From Nitrosomonas ureae (lineage in GTDB: Bacteria > Pseudomonadota > Gammaproteobacteria > Burkholderiales > Nitrosomonadaceae): DNA of 43,932 bases. The stretch spans positions 1-43,932 of the forward strand of contig NZ_FNUX01000026.1 of NCBI RefSeq assembly GCF_900108305.1, read 5' to 3'. Position numbers and translations under genes: made by a program. Position 1 is the stretch's first letter; every line of letters begins with the position of its first letter. Of this stretch, positions 1 through 8,390 are shown piece by piece. The notes beneath the pieces are model-generated. The model was not told where the DNA came from, searched no databases, and saw only the letters and a program-made list of their open reading frames with translations.

Positions 1-51
1 CAGCGCCATTTTAACATCTTCGGTCGCTATGATCACTAACATACAGTGCAT
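1..51 (-). CDS. possible 5' end of a gene leaving the window
   Basis: On the minus strand an open frame starts at ATG 51 (or ATG 42) after an in-frame stop and stays open to the window edge, reading MHCMLVIIATEDVKMAL. Only 17 codons are visible and there is no convincing Shine-Dalgarno, so it may be chance. It lies about 140 bases downstream of rplS on the same strand. No family can be assigned. Confidence 0.25.
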   Translation of the reverse strand, partial: MHCMLVIIATEDVKMAL

Positions 52-141
52 TTATAACTAATATCAAATGCTTAAGGGTTTTTCAGAATCGACTAAGTAA
101 TAATGCATAATTAAGGCAAGCGAAGGCTTGAATTGCAATTA

Positions 142-171
142 CCGTACACTAATGCAGCACATAATGTACGG
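142..171 (-). terminator. inverted repeat downstream of rplS
   Basis: Perfect 7-bp arms CCGTACA (142-148) and TGTACGG (165-171) enclose a 16-base loop, 20 bases beyond the rplS stop. There is no T-run on the minus-strand exit side. It could be a 3'-end stabilising stem-loop or a weak terminator of the rpsP-rimM-trmD-rplS operon. Confidence 0.3.
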
Positions 172-191
172 ATTTTCGATATTATCCGCAC

Positions 192-617
192 TCACTCTGT
201 CGTGATGGCATCCGGTTCTGACTGCGCAGTTTGCTTTAGATTCTTGTTGTTAGCAGTGGCGCGGGCAGGTAGCTTTTCGCGGATACGGGCGGATTTTCCG
301 GCACGATCCCTGAGGTAATAAAGTTTTGCACGGCAAACTGCGCCCCTGCGTTTAATTTCAATACTTGCTATTAGTGGAGAGTAGGTCTGGAAGGTGCGTT
401 CCACGCCCTCTCCGCTTGAAATTTTGCGAACAGTGAATGCTGAATTTAGTCCGCGGTTTCTTTTGGCTATTACGACACCTTCATAGGCCTGTACACGTTT
501 GCGCTCCCCTTCGACAACATTTACGTTGACAATTACGGTATCTCCGGGGGAGAAGTCGGGTACATCTTTGTTCAGGCGCTTCATTTCTTCCGCTTCTAAT
601 TGCTCAATCAAGTTCAT
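192..617 (-). CDS. rplS: 50S ribosomal protein L19
   Basis: Ribosomal protein L19 sits at the 30S-50S interface. The 141-aa product has the family start [14 protein letters not shown], the central [20 protein letters not shown] stretch, and the conserved FEGVVI-like segment (here [23 protein letters not shown]). The core ends with [17 protein letters not shown] at about residue 114. The remaining ~27 residues form a polar, Gln/Thr/Glu-rich tail that makes it somewhat longer than the usual 115-130 aa. It is the last gene of the rpsP-rimM-trmD-rplS operon, 13 bases after trmD, the standard proteobacterial order. The assignment is secure. Confidence 0.97.
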   Translation of the reverse strand: MNLIEQLEAEEMKRLNKDVPDFSPGDTVIVNVNVVEGERKRVQAYEGVVIAKRNRGLNSAFTVRKISSGEGVERTFQTYSPLIASIEIKRRGAVCRAKLYYLRDRAGKSARIREKLPARATANNKNLKQTAQSEPDAITTE

Positions 618-630
618 GTTTTTCTCCTAT

Positions 631-1410
631 TTACTGATTCTGCCTGGATTTGCAGGATTGTTTAAATTCTTCTAAAAGTTTTTCTTCTTCTAATGTCATG
701 CCATGGGCAAATTTTAAATTAAATAAATCGGGCCTTTTAAGCCATGTTCTACCAAGTGCTTGCTGAAAACGCCAGCGACGGATTTTTGCATGGTTACCTG
801 ACATCAATATTTCGGGTACATGATTGCCTTTGTAAATTTCTGGGCGAGTATAGTGTGGGTAATCTAACAAGCCTTCTGCAAATGAATCCTGATTTGCAGA
901 TTCAGGATCACCTAACGTTCCTGGAATTTGCCTGACAATACAATCTATTAGTATCATCGCAGCCAACTCTCCACCAGAAACAACATAATCTCCAACAGAA
1001 ATTTCTACATCTACCTGACGGTTGATCAAGCGCTCATCAATGCCTTCATAGCGTCCGCAGAGTAATACTAAACCTGGTAGCTTGCTCAGTTGTGTGACCA
1101 TTTCATGGTCAAGCCGACTCCCTTGAGGTGTTAGGTAGACAACTGTAGGTTTGTCAATACCCAATGCATTTTGTCTTGCTCGCGCCCGAATGATAGCGTC
1201 ATCTAGGGGCTGGGCCATCATGACCATTCCAGGTCCGCCTCCGTAGGAGCTATCATCCACTGTGCGATAATGGTCGTGAGTAAAGTTCCGCGGATTCCAT
1301 GTGTTGAGACTGAAAATGCCGTTCCTATTTGCTTTGCCTGTAATGCCATATTGTGTAATGGCATCGAACATTTCTGGAAACAATGTAATGAGATCGAATT
1401 CAAATGACAT
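631..1410 (-). CDS. trmD: tRNA (guanine-N1-)-methyltransferase
   Basis: TrmD methylates G37 next to the anticodon of tRNAs that read CNN-type codons, using S-adenosylmethionine, and so prevents +1 frameshifting. The 259-aa length is typical. It begins [16 protein letters not shown] and carries [14 protein letters not shown] around residues 56-69. The SAM-binding trefoil-knot segments [26 protein letters not shown] and [15 protein letters not shown] are all present, and the C-terminal domain has the expected [19 protein letters not shown]. It lies 10 bases after rimM and 13 before rplS, so it is certainly co-transcribed. Nothing looks truncated. Confidence 0.97.
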   Translation of the reverse strand: MSFEFDLITLFPEMFDAITQYGITGKANRNGIFSLNTWNPRNFTHDHYRTVDDSSYGGGPGMVMMAQPLDDAIIRARARQNALGIDKPTVVYLTPQGSRLDHEMVTQLSKLPGLVLLCGRYEGIDERLINRQVDVEISVGDYVVSGGELAAMILIDCIVRQIPGTLGDPESANQDSFAEGLLDYPHYTRPEIYKGNHVPEILMSGNHAKIRRWRFQQALGRTWLKRPDLFNLKFAHGMTLEEEKLLEEFKQSCKSRQNQ

Positions 1411-1420
1411 GGTCTGTGCC

Positions 1421-1933
1421 TTAATAATCCCAATCCCAGTCCACTATGATTTGAGCATTTTTCAAATCTACTTTCACGATATACTGCGAAATGCAAGGTA
1501 TAAGAATTTCTTTTTTTTCTTGGTCTATCCTTATAATGCGTAAAACATCGTTCGCACCCGTTTCGAATAAACCGACGACCGTACCCAGCTTCTCTCCTTT
1601 TAAATTAAGGACCTCAGCATTAATTAAATCAGTCCAGTAATAACCATCAATCCCGTTCTCTGGCAAATCAGGTAACCAATCGCGTGGGATTGCTATTTGT
1701 ATTCCTTTGAGTTTTGTTGCTTGTGTGCGATCAGAATATTCTTTTAGCTTTACTAATAAAGCGGTACCATAGATATGGCCATTAGCCACATGTACTTTTT
1801 GCCACTCAGAATTTTCATTGCCCAACCACCATTGTGAATATTCCATCAATCCATCTAAATGCTCTGTGTAAGGATTGATTTTTATCCAGCCATGAACTCC
1901 ATATGGGCCGATAATATGACCCATTACTATCAT
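1421..1933 (-). CDS. rimM: 16S rRNA processing protein RimM
   Basis: RimM is a 30S assembly factor that binds ribosomal protein S19 and helps mature the 16S 3' domain. The 170-aa protein shows the N-terminal signature [19 protein letters not shown]. The C-terminal PRC-barrel contains [21 protein letters not shown], then GANDVLRI and [24 protein letters not shown], the conserved ending that places a hydrophobic strand before the final WDWDY. Two ATG codons three residues apart (1933 and 1924) could start it. The first is taken here, 24 bases after rpsP. Confidence 0.95.
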   Translation of the reverse strand: MIVMGHIIGPYGVHGWIKINPYTEHLDGLMEYSQWWLGNENSEWQKVHVANGHIYGTALLVKLKEYSDRTQATKLKGIQIAIPRDWLPDLPENGIDGYYWTDLINAEVLNLKGEKLGTVVGLFETGANDVLRIIRIDQEKKEILIPCISQYIVKVDLKNAQIIVDWDWDY

Positions 1934-1957
1934 TCGTGCAATTTCGGTTTAGCTACT

Positions 1958-2224
1958 TTAACCGTTTACTGGAACTTCTTTTTTAGTTGCGAATTGTTTG
2001 ATCAAGCGGGCTACAGTTGATGATAATTGCGCGCCTTGGGATTGCCAGTAAGCAACTCGTTCCAATTGAACTCGAAGCGCTTCCTCGCCACCCGTCGCTC
2101 TTGGATTGTAAAAACCGATACGCTCTATGAATCGACCATCACGCGCATATTGGGAGTTTGCTACAACCATGTTAAAAAAAGGACGCTTCCTTGCACCACC
2201 CCGCGCTAACCTGATAATGACCAT
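1958..2224 (-). CDS. rpsP: 30S ribosomal protein S16
   Basis: S16 is a primary assembly protein of the 30S 5' domain. The 88-aa product opens [24 protein letters not shown] and continues [14 protein letters not shown], both diagnostic of the family. The length matches other beta-proteobacterial S16 proteins. It is the first gene of the minus-strand operon. The AT-rich gap before it (2225-2447) must hold its promoter and the control region of the divergent gene at 2448. I could not pick out a clean -35/-10 pair on the minus strand. Confidence 0.97.
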   Translation of the reverse strand: MVIIRLARGGARKRPFFNMVVANSQYARDGRFIERIGFYNPRATGGEEALRVQLERVAYWQSQGAQLSSTVARLIKQFATKKEVPVNG

Positions 2225-2447
2225 AATTTTATATCTGCCTTTAAAACTTTAAACTAAAATTGGTTGATAATGTTAATTTTTAAATTAGAAATACATGCCA
2301 GCCCAACGGACGAACTAATTAACATTTAATTTTACATGAAATTTAATGAACGTGACAAGAGATAATATAATCATCTTGTTGAAGCCGTTAACTATTAATA
2401 GCAATTGGGATAAGCGTGTTAAAACTTAATCTTGTGGAATTAATAAA

Positions 2448-3743
2448 TTGAATTTGCCTTCCAGCCCCTCTTTAAGAGATTTTGTTAACAGTGAATCAAA
2501 TCAGTGTGTTTCATGCGGCTTGTGTTTGCCGCATTGTCCTACTTATCGCCTGCTGAAATCCGAAGCAGACTCTCCACGTGGACGAATCAATTTGATGAAC
2601 GGGTTTGTTAATGGGCGAATTCCATTGAATGTACGATTCATTCAACATATGGATCGTTGTTTGACTTGCAGAGCCTGTGAAGTTGTTTGTCCTAATAATG
2701 TGGCTTATGGAAATTTGATCGATAGTATGCGTGCATTGATTGCTGATCAACCCAAGTCTGTTGACTCGCCGCGAAAGCTCTTTGTGATAAATTTATTGAA
2801 AAAACAATTACTCAATAAACCTGCACGACTGGATCGCTTGCGTGGATTGTTTTATTTTGTGCAGAAAAATAGTTGGTTACGCCGGATAAGAGAATTAAGC
2901 AATTTGGGTAATAATAACCTTGTGCGGTTTGTCGCGCAGCTTCCATTGATTAAATTTCCGCACATGGGAGTGATTGGCGAAAAACACGGCAGGAGTAATT
3001 TTTGGAAGGAAATCTACCCTGCGATAAACAAAAAGCGTGGCGAGGTTGGGTTGTTTTTAGGCTGTGTGGCACGTTTAACAGATGTGGCGACGTTAAATTC
3101 CTGCATTTATGTGTTGAATCACTTGGGATATACAGTATACGTTCCAGCGGATCAAGTGTGTTGCGGTGCTATATACCAGCATGATGGAGCGATCAAAGAT
3201 GCTTTAGCATTATCGCGGCAGAATAAATCTGCTTTTGCGAGATACGATATTGATGCAATTATTAGTACAGCCTCAGGTTGCGGTGCGCAATTGCTTGAAT
3301 CCAGAATAACGAATGGTCACACCCGAATTGTGGATATTAGCCAATTTTTGATTGCAAATGGTGAATGGGGAGATGTGAATCTAGCGGCGCTACCGGAAAA
3401 AATACTAGTGCATGAACCCTGCAGTCAGCGTAATGTATTGCAGGAACAAGCATATCCTTATAAGTTGATCGAGCTTATCCCGGGTGTGCAAGTAGTGCCA
3501 TTGCCAGGTAATAATCAATGCTGCGGCGCTGCGGGGACTTATTTCCTGGATCAACCCGATATTGCTAATATGTTATTGAATGAAAAGATATCGGCGCTTG
3601 AGGAAAGTGGCGCCAGATATCTGGTTACTTCAAATATTGGTTGTGCTATGCATTTTTCAAATAGAATGTATGAAGATGGGATGCGGGTAGAGGTGTTGCA
3701 TCCGATTACATTACTGGCAAGACAAATGGGTTTTAAATTGTAA
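2448..3743 (+). CDS. GlcF-like iron-sulfur oxidoreductase subunit
   Basis: The 431-aa protein matches the glycolate oxidase iron-sulfur subunit family (GlcF), which passes electrons from a flavoprotein to the quinone pool. Two ferredoxin-type 4Fe-4S motifs are visible: CVSCGLCLPHCP (Cys 20, 23, 26, 30) and CLTCRACEVVCP (Cys 71, 74, 77, 81). Two cysteine-rich (CCG) domains follow: GCVARL ... VCCGAIYQHDG and VHEPCSQRN ... QCCGAAGTYFL. The start is TTG, with GGA nine bases upstream; an in-frame stop at 2427 rules out a longer protein. No glcD or glcE flavoprotein gene lies nearby, so its partner and substrate are unknown. An LldE- or HdrD-like role is also possible. Confidence 0.85.
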   Translation: MNLPSSPSLRDFVNSESNQCVSCGLCLPHCPTYRLLKSEADSPRGRINLMNGFVNGRIPLNVRFIQHMDRCLTCRACEVVCPNNVAYGNLIDSMRALIADQPKSVDSPRKLFVINLLKKQLLNKPARLDRLRGLFYFVQKNSWLRRIRELSNLGNNNLVRFVAQLPLIKFPHMGVIGEKHGRSNFWKEIYPAINKKRGEVGLFLGCVARLTDVATLNSCIYVLNHLGYTVYVPADQVCCGAIYQHDGAIKDALALSRQNKSAFARYDIDAIISTASGCGAQLLESRITNGHTRIVDISQFLIANGEWGDVNLAALPEKILVHEPCSQRNVLQEQAYPYKLIELIPGVQVVPLPGNNQCCGAAGTYFLDQPDIANMLLNEKISALEESGARYLVTSNIGCAMHFSNRMYEDGMRVEVLHPITLLARQMGFKL

Positions 3744-3833
3744 TGAAGGCATATTTAATATATAGAATTATAGTTTGCCCAAGAATCTTGATAGTATTTT
3801 TATGCTACACACGCTCACTTGAGATGTTAAATA

Positions 3834-4460
3834 ATGATTAATATTGATAAGCTTATTATTGGTTTTGATAGTGCCTTGCGTACTTTGTTAACTTCGGCTC
3901 AGACGGCGCGCCCTGTTCCTGGTAGCGAGTTGCCAGAAGCGGCTCTGACCGATATAGAGAAACGATTGTCTTGTGCGTTGATGCGAGTGAATCATGTAGG
4001 TGAAGTATGCGCACAGGCTTTGTATCAGGGGCAGGGATTAACGGCACGGAATGAGGCAGTGCAGCAAACATTATTACGAGCTGCTCGTGAAGAAACAGAG
4101 CATCTGGCGTGGACAGAACGTCGCATTGTTGAGCTGGGTGGGCGTAAAAGCGTACTTAATCCACTTTGGTATGGCGGATCTTTTGCTATAGGAATGTTCG
4201 CGGGAATGCTGGGAGATAAATGGAATCTTGGTTTTCTTGCCGAGACAGAGCAGCAGGTAGGGGCGCATTTATCCGGTCATTTACAGAGATTGCCCGATAA
4301 TGACGAAAAAAGTCGTGCTATAGTGAAACAAATGGAAATTGATGAAGCTGGTCATGCAACAATGGCATTGTCGCATGGAGGGGTGGAGTTACCTCTGCCA
4401 GTGAAGGTTGCTATGAAACTAGGATCAAAAGTAATGACTCAAACTGCATACTGGATTTAA
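3834..4460 (+). CDS. coq7: 3-demethoxyubiquinol 3-hydroxylase (Coq7)
   Basis: Coq7 is the membrane-associated di-iron monooxygenase that hydroxylates demethoxyubiquinol in late ubiquinone synthesis, used in place of flavin-dependent UbiF in many beta-proteobacteria. The 208-aa protein has the ferritin-like carboxylate/His ligands in order: [44 protein letters not shown] and [13 protein letters not shown], an ExxH-type pattern repeated. The hydrophobic [19 protein letters not shown] segment between helices is the expected membrane-contact region. It follows the GlcF-like gene by 90 bases on the same strand. Both concern electron transfer through quinones, although co-transcription is only a guess. 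Confidence 0.93.
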   Translation: MINIDKLIIGFDSALRTLLTSAQTARPVPGSELPEAALTDIEKRLSCALMRVNHVGEVCAQALYQGQGLTARNEAVQQTLLRAAREETEHLAWTERRIVELGGRKSVLNPLWYGGSFAIGMFAGMLGDKWNLGFLAETEQQVGAHLSGHLQRLPDNDEKSRAIVKQMEIDEAGHATMALSHGGVELPLPVKVAMKLGSKVMTQTAYWI

Positions 4461-4534
4461 GTGGTAAAATTTTTCAACAATTTTATACAATAAGTGAAAG
4501 AATCATAATGTATTGAGTAGATAGAGATTCCGCC

Positions 4535-5098
4535 ATGAAAAATGTTAATTTGACACATCATTTCTTAATTGCGATGCCGGCAATGGTGGATTCAATATTT
4601 TCTAAAACACTGACCTATGTTTGCGAGCATAACGAGCATGGAGCATTGGGAATTGTCATAAATCGGCCAACAGATATGACATTGATCAATCTTTTTAGGC
4701 AATTGAGTATTTCATCAACGTATTCTCTTGCTGAGTCGGTTCCAGTGTTGTTTGGCGGACCTGTACAATTGGATTGTGGATTTGTTTTACACCGTCCGGT
4801 AGGTAGCTGGCAATCAACGTTGAGCGTGAATCAAGAGATTGGTTTGACCACATCGATGGATATCTTAAAAGCTATCGCCAATGCCGAAGGGCCGAGCCAA
4901 GCTTTGATTGCGATGGGATATGCCGGCTGGGCAGCAGGTCAAATTGAACATGAATTGGCTCAGAACGCGTGGTTGACTGTGCCAGCTTCAATAGATGTGA
5001 TATTTGAACTCCCTTCTGAAGAAAGGCTTCCTGCTGCAATGCAGCTATTGGGGATTAACGATTATGCAAATCTATCCAATGAAGTGGGGCATGCTTAA
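4535..5098 (+). CDS. yqgE: YqgE/AlgH family protein
   Basis: This is the conserved UPF0301 (YqgE/AlgH) family, whose biochemical role is not established. Family marks are [22 protein letters not shown] at the N-terminus, [33 protein letters not shown], and the C-terminal [24 protein letters not shown]. The length of 187 aa is normal. It is the first gene of a tight cluster with ruvX (12 bases on), pyrR, pyrB and the pyrC homologue, an order also known in Pseudomonas. The context suggests co-expression but does not reveal its function. Confidence 0.93.
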   Translation: MKNVNLTHHFLIAMPAMVDSIFSKTLTYVCEHNEHGALGIVINRPTDMTLINLFRQLSISSTYSLAESVPVLFGGPVQLDCGFVLHRPVGSWQSTLSVNQEIGLTTSMDILKAIANAEGPSQALIAMGYAGWAAGQIEHELAQNAWLTVPASIDVIFELPSEERLPAAMQLLGINDYANLSNEVGHA

Positions 5099-5110
5099 GA
5101 ATTAGAGCAA

Positions 5111-5596
5111 ATGATAGAGCATTTATCGAAAAAGCAGCAGATAAATCAGCTAACTGAGCAATTTTCTGATGGATCCATTCTAGCCTTTGATTATGGAAAA
5201 AAGCGAATAGGAGTGGCTGTTGGCAATACTGCATTAGGTGTGGCGCATCCCCTTACTACAATTGATAGCGAAGTGACAAGTAAGCGTTTTGTAACGATTG
5301 CTCAATTAATCGACACGTGGCAACCAGTATTGTTTGTGGTGGGCTTGCCATTGCATAGTGACGGAGCGGCGCATGAATTAACTCAGTTAAGTCAGCGTTT
5401 TGCGCGGCGCCTGGTAGGACGTTTTAACATTCAGGTCGTAATGCAAGATGAGCGTTATACTAGTCAAACAGCCAGTGCTGTTTTACGTGAGGCTGGTGTC
5501 GTTGGTCGGGAGCAAAAGTCAGTATTGGATCAAATAGCCGCACAACAAATACTTCAATCATTTTTTGACGAACAGCATGCAATTACCAGACGCTGA
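5111..5596 (+). CDS. ruvX: Holliday junction resolvase-like / pre-16S rRNA nuclease YqgF
   Basis: The YqgF/RuvX family has an RNase H-like fold. Its best supported role is the final 5' processing of 16S rRNA; Holliday junction resolution was proposed from fold similarity. The 161-aa protein shows ILAFDYGKKRIGVAVGNTALGVAHPL with the first catalytic Asp, VVGLPLHSDGAAHELT, and VVMQDERYTSQTASAVLREAG with the later acidic residues, ending with DQIAAQQILQSFFDE. It overlaps the start of pyrR by 20 bases (ATG 5577), so the two are translationally linked. Confidence 0.93.
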   Translation: MIEHLSKKQQINQLTEQFSDGSILAFDYGKKRIGVAVGNTALGVAHPLTTIDSEVTSKRFVTIAQLIDTWQPVLFVVGLPLHSDGAAHELTQLSQRFARRLVGRFNIQVVMQDERYTSQTASAVLREAGVVGREQKSVLDQIAAQQILQSFFDEQHAITRR

Positions 5597-6083
5597 GAAA
5601 GTTTTCAATAGTCTTGCAAGAAAAATACGGACTGATAATAATAAGGATTATGCCCTTGTCGGTATTTGTACAGGCGGAGTGTGGCTAGCGGAGCGTTTGC
5701 ACCAGGAGTTGGCGATCACAAAGCCGCTCGGTATATTGAGTGTGTCTTTTTATCGAGATGATTTCGATAAGATTGGGTTGCATGCACAAACTAAACCGTC
5801 AGAAATTCCTTTTGAAGTGGAAGGAGCGCATATTCTTCTGGTCGATGACGTCCTGAACACGGGACGTACCGTGCGTGCGGCGATCAATGAATTGTTTGAT
5901 TACGGGCGGCCGGCATCGATTATTCTGGCAGCTTTGATTGATCGTGGTGGCCGGGAATTACCGATTGCAGCGCGATATACTGGCGTTGAACTTGAGCTGC
6001 CAGAAGAAAAAATGTTGGAATTGAAGCGGAATGAAAGCGGAAAGCTAAGCTTAAATTTATATAATAAAGATTCTCCGGAATGA
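5577..6083 (+). CDS. pyrR: PyrR bifunctional protein (uracil phosphoribosyltransferase-like regulator)
   Basis: PyrR belongs to the type I phosphoribosyltransferases. In Gram-positives it is a UMP-responsive RNA-binding attenuator of pyr genes; in proteobacteria its regulatory role is less clear. The PRPP-binding loop is [18 protein letters not shown]. Other family marks are [17 protein letters not shown] and [28 protein letters not shown] take ATG 5577 (168 aa), inside the end of ruvX. A TTG at 5565 would add four residues, but neither has a strong Shine-Dalgarno. Its stop overlaps the pyrB ATG by four bases (ATGA). I see no PyrR-type RNA attenuator upstream of the cluster. Confidence 0.92.
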   Translation: MQLPDAEKVFNSLARKIRTDNNKDYALVGICTGGVWLAERLHQELAITKPLGILSVSFYRDDFDKIGLHAQTKPSEIPFEVEGAHILLVDDVLNTGRTVRAAINELFDYGRPASIILAALIDRGGRELPIAARYTGVELELPEEKMLELKRNESGKLSLNLYNKDSPE

Positions 6084-7033
6084 TCAATAGAAATCCGCAG
6101 CTGGATGAAAATGGCGCGTTGCAGCATTTATTGACGACGGAAGGTTTGCCGGTGTCTATACTGCTGCATATTCTGGATACAGCCGAATCTTTTGTGGGGG
6201 TTACTGAGCGTGATGTTAAGAAAATACCATTGCTGCGCGGTAAGTCGATATTCAATCTTTTCTTTGAATCAAGTACGCGTACACGAACCACATTTGAAAT
6301 TGCCGCCAAACGTTTATCAGCTGATGTCATCAATTTAAATATTGCTGTTTCTGCGCAATCCAAAGGTGAAACACTGTTGGATACCGTGAACAATCTTTCT
6401 GCGATGAATGCCGATATGTTTGTGGTGCGGCATGCGCAAAGTGGCGCTGCTCACTTGATTGCAAAGCATGTCCGCTCAGATATTCATGTCATCAATGCTG
6501 GGGATGGAAGCCATGCGCATCCCACGCAAGCTTTGTTAGATATGTTTACGATACGGCGTTACAAGCATGATTTTCGCAACTTACGTGTTGCCATTATCGG
6601 TGACATTTTGCATTCACGAGTAGCGCGATCACAGATTCACGCATTAACGACATTGGGTGTTCCGGAGGTGCGCGTTATTGCACCGAAAACTTTGCTGCCC
6701 AAGATGGTGGAACGCCTTGGTGTGCATGTTTATCATGATATGGCAACAGGCCTAAAAGATGTTGATGTATTGATGATGTTGCGTTTGCAGAATGAGCGGA
6801 TGAAAGGCGCAAACTTACCTAGTGCGGAGGAATATTTTAAATATTATGGACTGACTGTGGACAAGCTGTCGCTTGCTCGGCGCGATGCAATCGTGATGCA
6901 TCCTGGGCCGATGAATCGTGGCGTAGAGATCGATTCAGCAGTTGCAGATGGTAAACAATCGGTGATTTTGCCTCAAGTGACATTCGGCATTGCAGTGCGT
7001 ATGGCTGTGATGTCAATCTTAACAGGCAATTAG
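6080..7033 (+). CDS. pyrB: aspartate carbamoyltransferase catalytic subunit
   Basis: ATCase joins carbamoyl phosphate and aspartate in the first committed step of pyrimidine synthesis. The 317-aa protein has the carbamoyl-phosphate motif [12 protein letters not shown], then HAQSGAAHL, the [12 protein letters not shown] loop, the aspartate-binding MMLRLQNER, and [13 protein letters not shown] roughly 25-residue N-terminal lead ([20 protein letters not shown]) precedes the core. This resembles Pseudomonas-type class A ATCase, which assembles as a dodecamer with a dihydroorotase-like subunit and has no PyrI. The next gene encodes that partner and no pyrI is present, so the same architecture is likely. 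Confidence 0.96.
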   Translation: MINRNPQLDENGALQHLLTTEGLPVSILLHILDTAESFVGVTERDVKKIPLLRGKSIFNLFFESSTRTRTTFEIAAKRLSADVINLNIAVSAQSKGETLLDTVNNLSAMNADMFVVRHAQSGAAHLIAKHVRSDIHVINAGDGSHAHPTQALLDMFTIRRYKHDFRNLRVAIIGDILHSRVARSQIHALTTLGVPEVRVIAPKTLLPKMVERLGVHVYHDMATGLKDVDVLMMLRLQNERMKGANLPSAEEYFKYYGLTVDKLSLARRDAIVMHPGPMNRGVEIDSAVADGKQSVILPQVTFGIAVRMAVMSILTGN

Positions 7034-7048
7034 GTTTAAAGATTGCTC

Positions 7049-8323
7049 ATGAAAATTCATATCAAAAATGGACGCTTCATTGATCCAAAGAATGATATTG
7101 ATTCTGTGCAGGATGTTTTTGTTGCTAAGGGCAAAGTTGTCGGGATAGGTAAAGCTCCTGCTGAATTTCAGGCGAGTCGTATAATCGATGCTCAAGCGCT
7201 AGTGGTATGTCCTGGTCTGGTCGATTTATCCGTGCGTTTGCGTGAGCCAGGATTAGAATATAAAGCGACTCTAGAATCTGAGATGAATGCGGCCGTTGCC
7301 GGCGGTGTAACGAGCATTGCGTGTCCCCCAGATACGGATCCACCGCTGGATGAACCAGGTTTGGTGGAAATGTTGAAGCATCGCGCTAAGAATCTGAATC
7401 AAGCGCATGTCTATCCCATTGGTGCGCTCACTCAAGGATTGAAAGGTGAGCGATTGACTGAAATGGCGGAATTGAACGATGCCGGGTGTGTGGTTTTTGG
7501 TCAGCCGGATGGTTTATTGCCAAACCTCAAGGTGCTCATGCAGGCGATGCGGTATGCCTCTACATTTGATTTTAGCGTGTGGTTGCGTCCTCAAGAAATC
7601 AGTTTGACGGGTGATGGTGTGGCGCATGATGGTGAGGTCGCAGCCCGATTAGGGTTACTTGCAATCCCCGTTTGCGCAGAGACAATTGCTATTTCCAACA
7701 TTATATTATTAACAAAAGAAACGGGAGTCAAAGTACATCTGTGTCGAATTTCCAGTGGTGAAGGGCTGGCGATGATTCGTGCTGCCAAGCAACAGGGTTT
7801 GTCGATAACCTGTGATGTGACAATTAACCATCTCCATTTGTCAGATATGGATATTGGTTTCTTTGATTCCAACTGTCATTTAATGCCACCACTGCGTGGT
7901 TCTGATGATCGCGATGCGTTGCGGCAGGGTCTGCTGAATGGTACGATTGACGCGGTTTGTTCTGATCATGCGCCGGTAGATGAAGATGCCAAACTGTTGC
8001 CATTTGCTCAGTCTGAGATTGGAGCTACGGGCGTAGAGCTATTGCTGCCCTTAACATTAAAATGGGGGACAGAGATGCGTTTGTCTTTGCCAAAGATTTT
8101 AGCAAAGATTACTTCGGATCCGGCGGGTATTCTGGGTATTGATGCGGGGCATCTATCCATCGGTAGCGCGGCTGATATTTGTATTTTTGATCCTGATCAT
8201 TACTGGAAAGTGACGTCTTCGGCCATTCTGAGTCAAGGCAAAAACACACCTTTTATGGGTATGGAATTACCGGGTGGGATTAAATATACTCTGGTGAATG
8301 GTCATATTGTTTATGAGCATTGA
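7049..8323 (+). CDS. dihydroorotase-like, probably inactive ATCase partner (PyrC')
   Basis: The 424-aa protein is plainly a class I dihydroorotase homologue (PGLVDLSVRLREPG, NAAVAGGVTSIACPPDTDPP, GSAADICIFDP). The metal site is gone, however. The usual DxHxH reads DLSVR, the QHCED-type ligand segment reads VWLRPQ, and the EVTPHHL-type histidine segment reads CDVTINHLHL. Only the SDHAP aspartate region (CSDHAPVDEDA) is kept. This is the pattern of the non-catalytic PyrC' (PyrX) of Pseudomonas, required for ATCase assembly. A true dihydroorotase must therefore be elsewhere. I use ATG 7049 rather than TTG 7043; it lies 15 bases after pyrB. Confidence 0.88.
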   Translation: MKIHIKNGRFIDPKNDIDSVQDVFVAKGKVVGIGKAPAEFQASRIIDAQALVVCPGLVDLSVRLREPGLEYKATLESEMNAAVAGGVTSIACPPDTDPPLDEPGLVEMLKHRAKNLNQAHVYPIGALTQGLKGERLTEMAELNDAGCVVFGQPDGLLPNLKVLMQAMRYASTFDFSVWLRPQEISLTGDGVAHDGEVAARLGLLAIPVCAETIAISNIILLTKETGVKVHLCRISSGEGLAMIRAAKQQGLSITCDVTINHLHLSDMDIGFFDSNCHLMPPLRGSDDRDALRQGLLNGTIDAVCSDHAPVDEDAKLLPFAQSEIGATGVELLLPLTLKWGTEMRLSLPKILAKITSDPAGILGIDAGHLSIGSAADICIFDPDHYWKVTSSAILSQGKNTPFMGMELPGGIKYTLVNGHIVYEH

Positions 8324-8390
8324 ATCCGCTCGTGCTTTTCTGATTTATTAACGATACACGAAGAAATATTTTTCAATTATCGGGAGAGAT

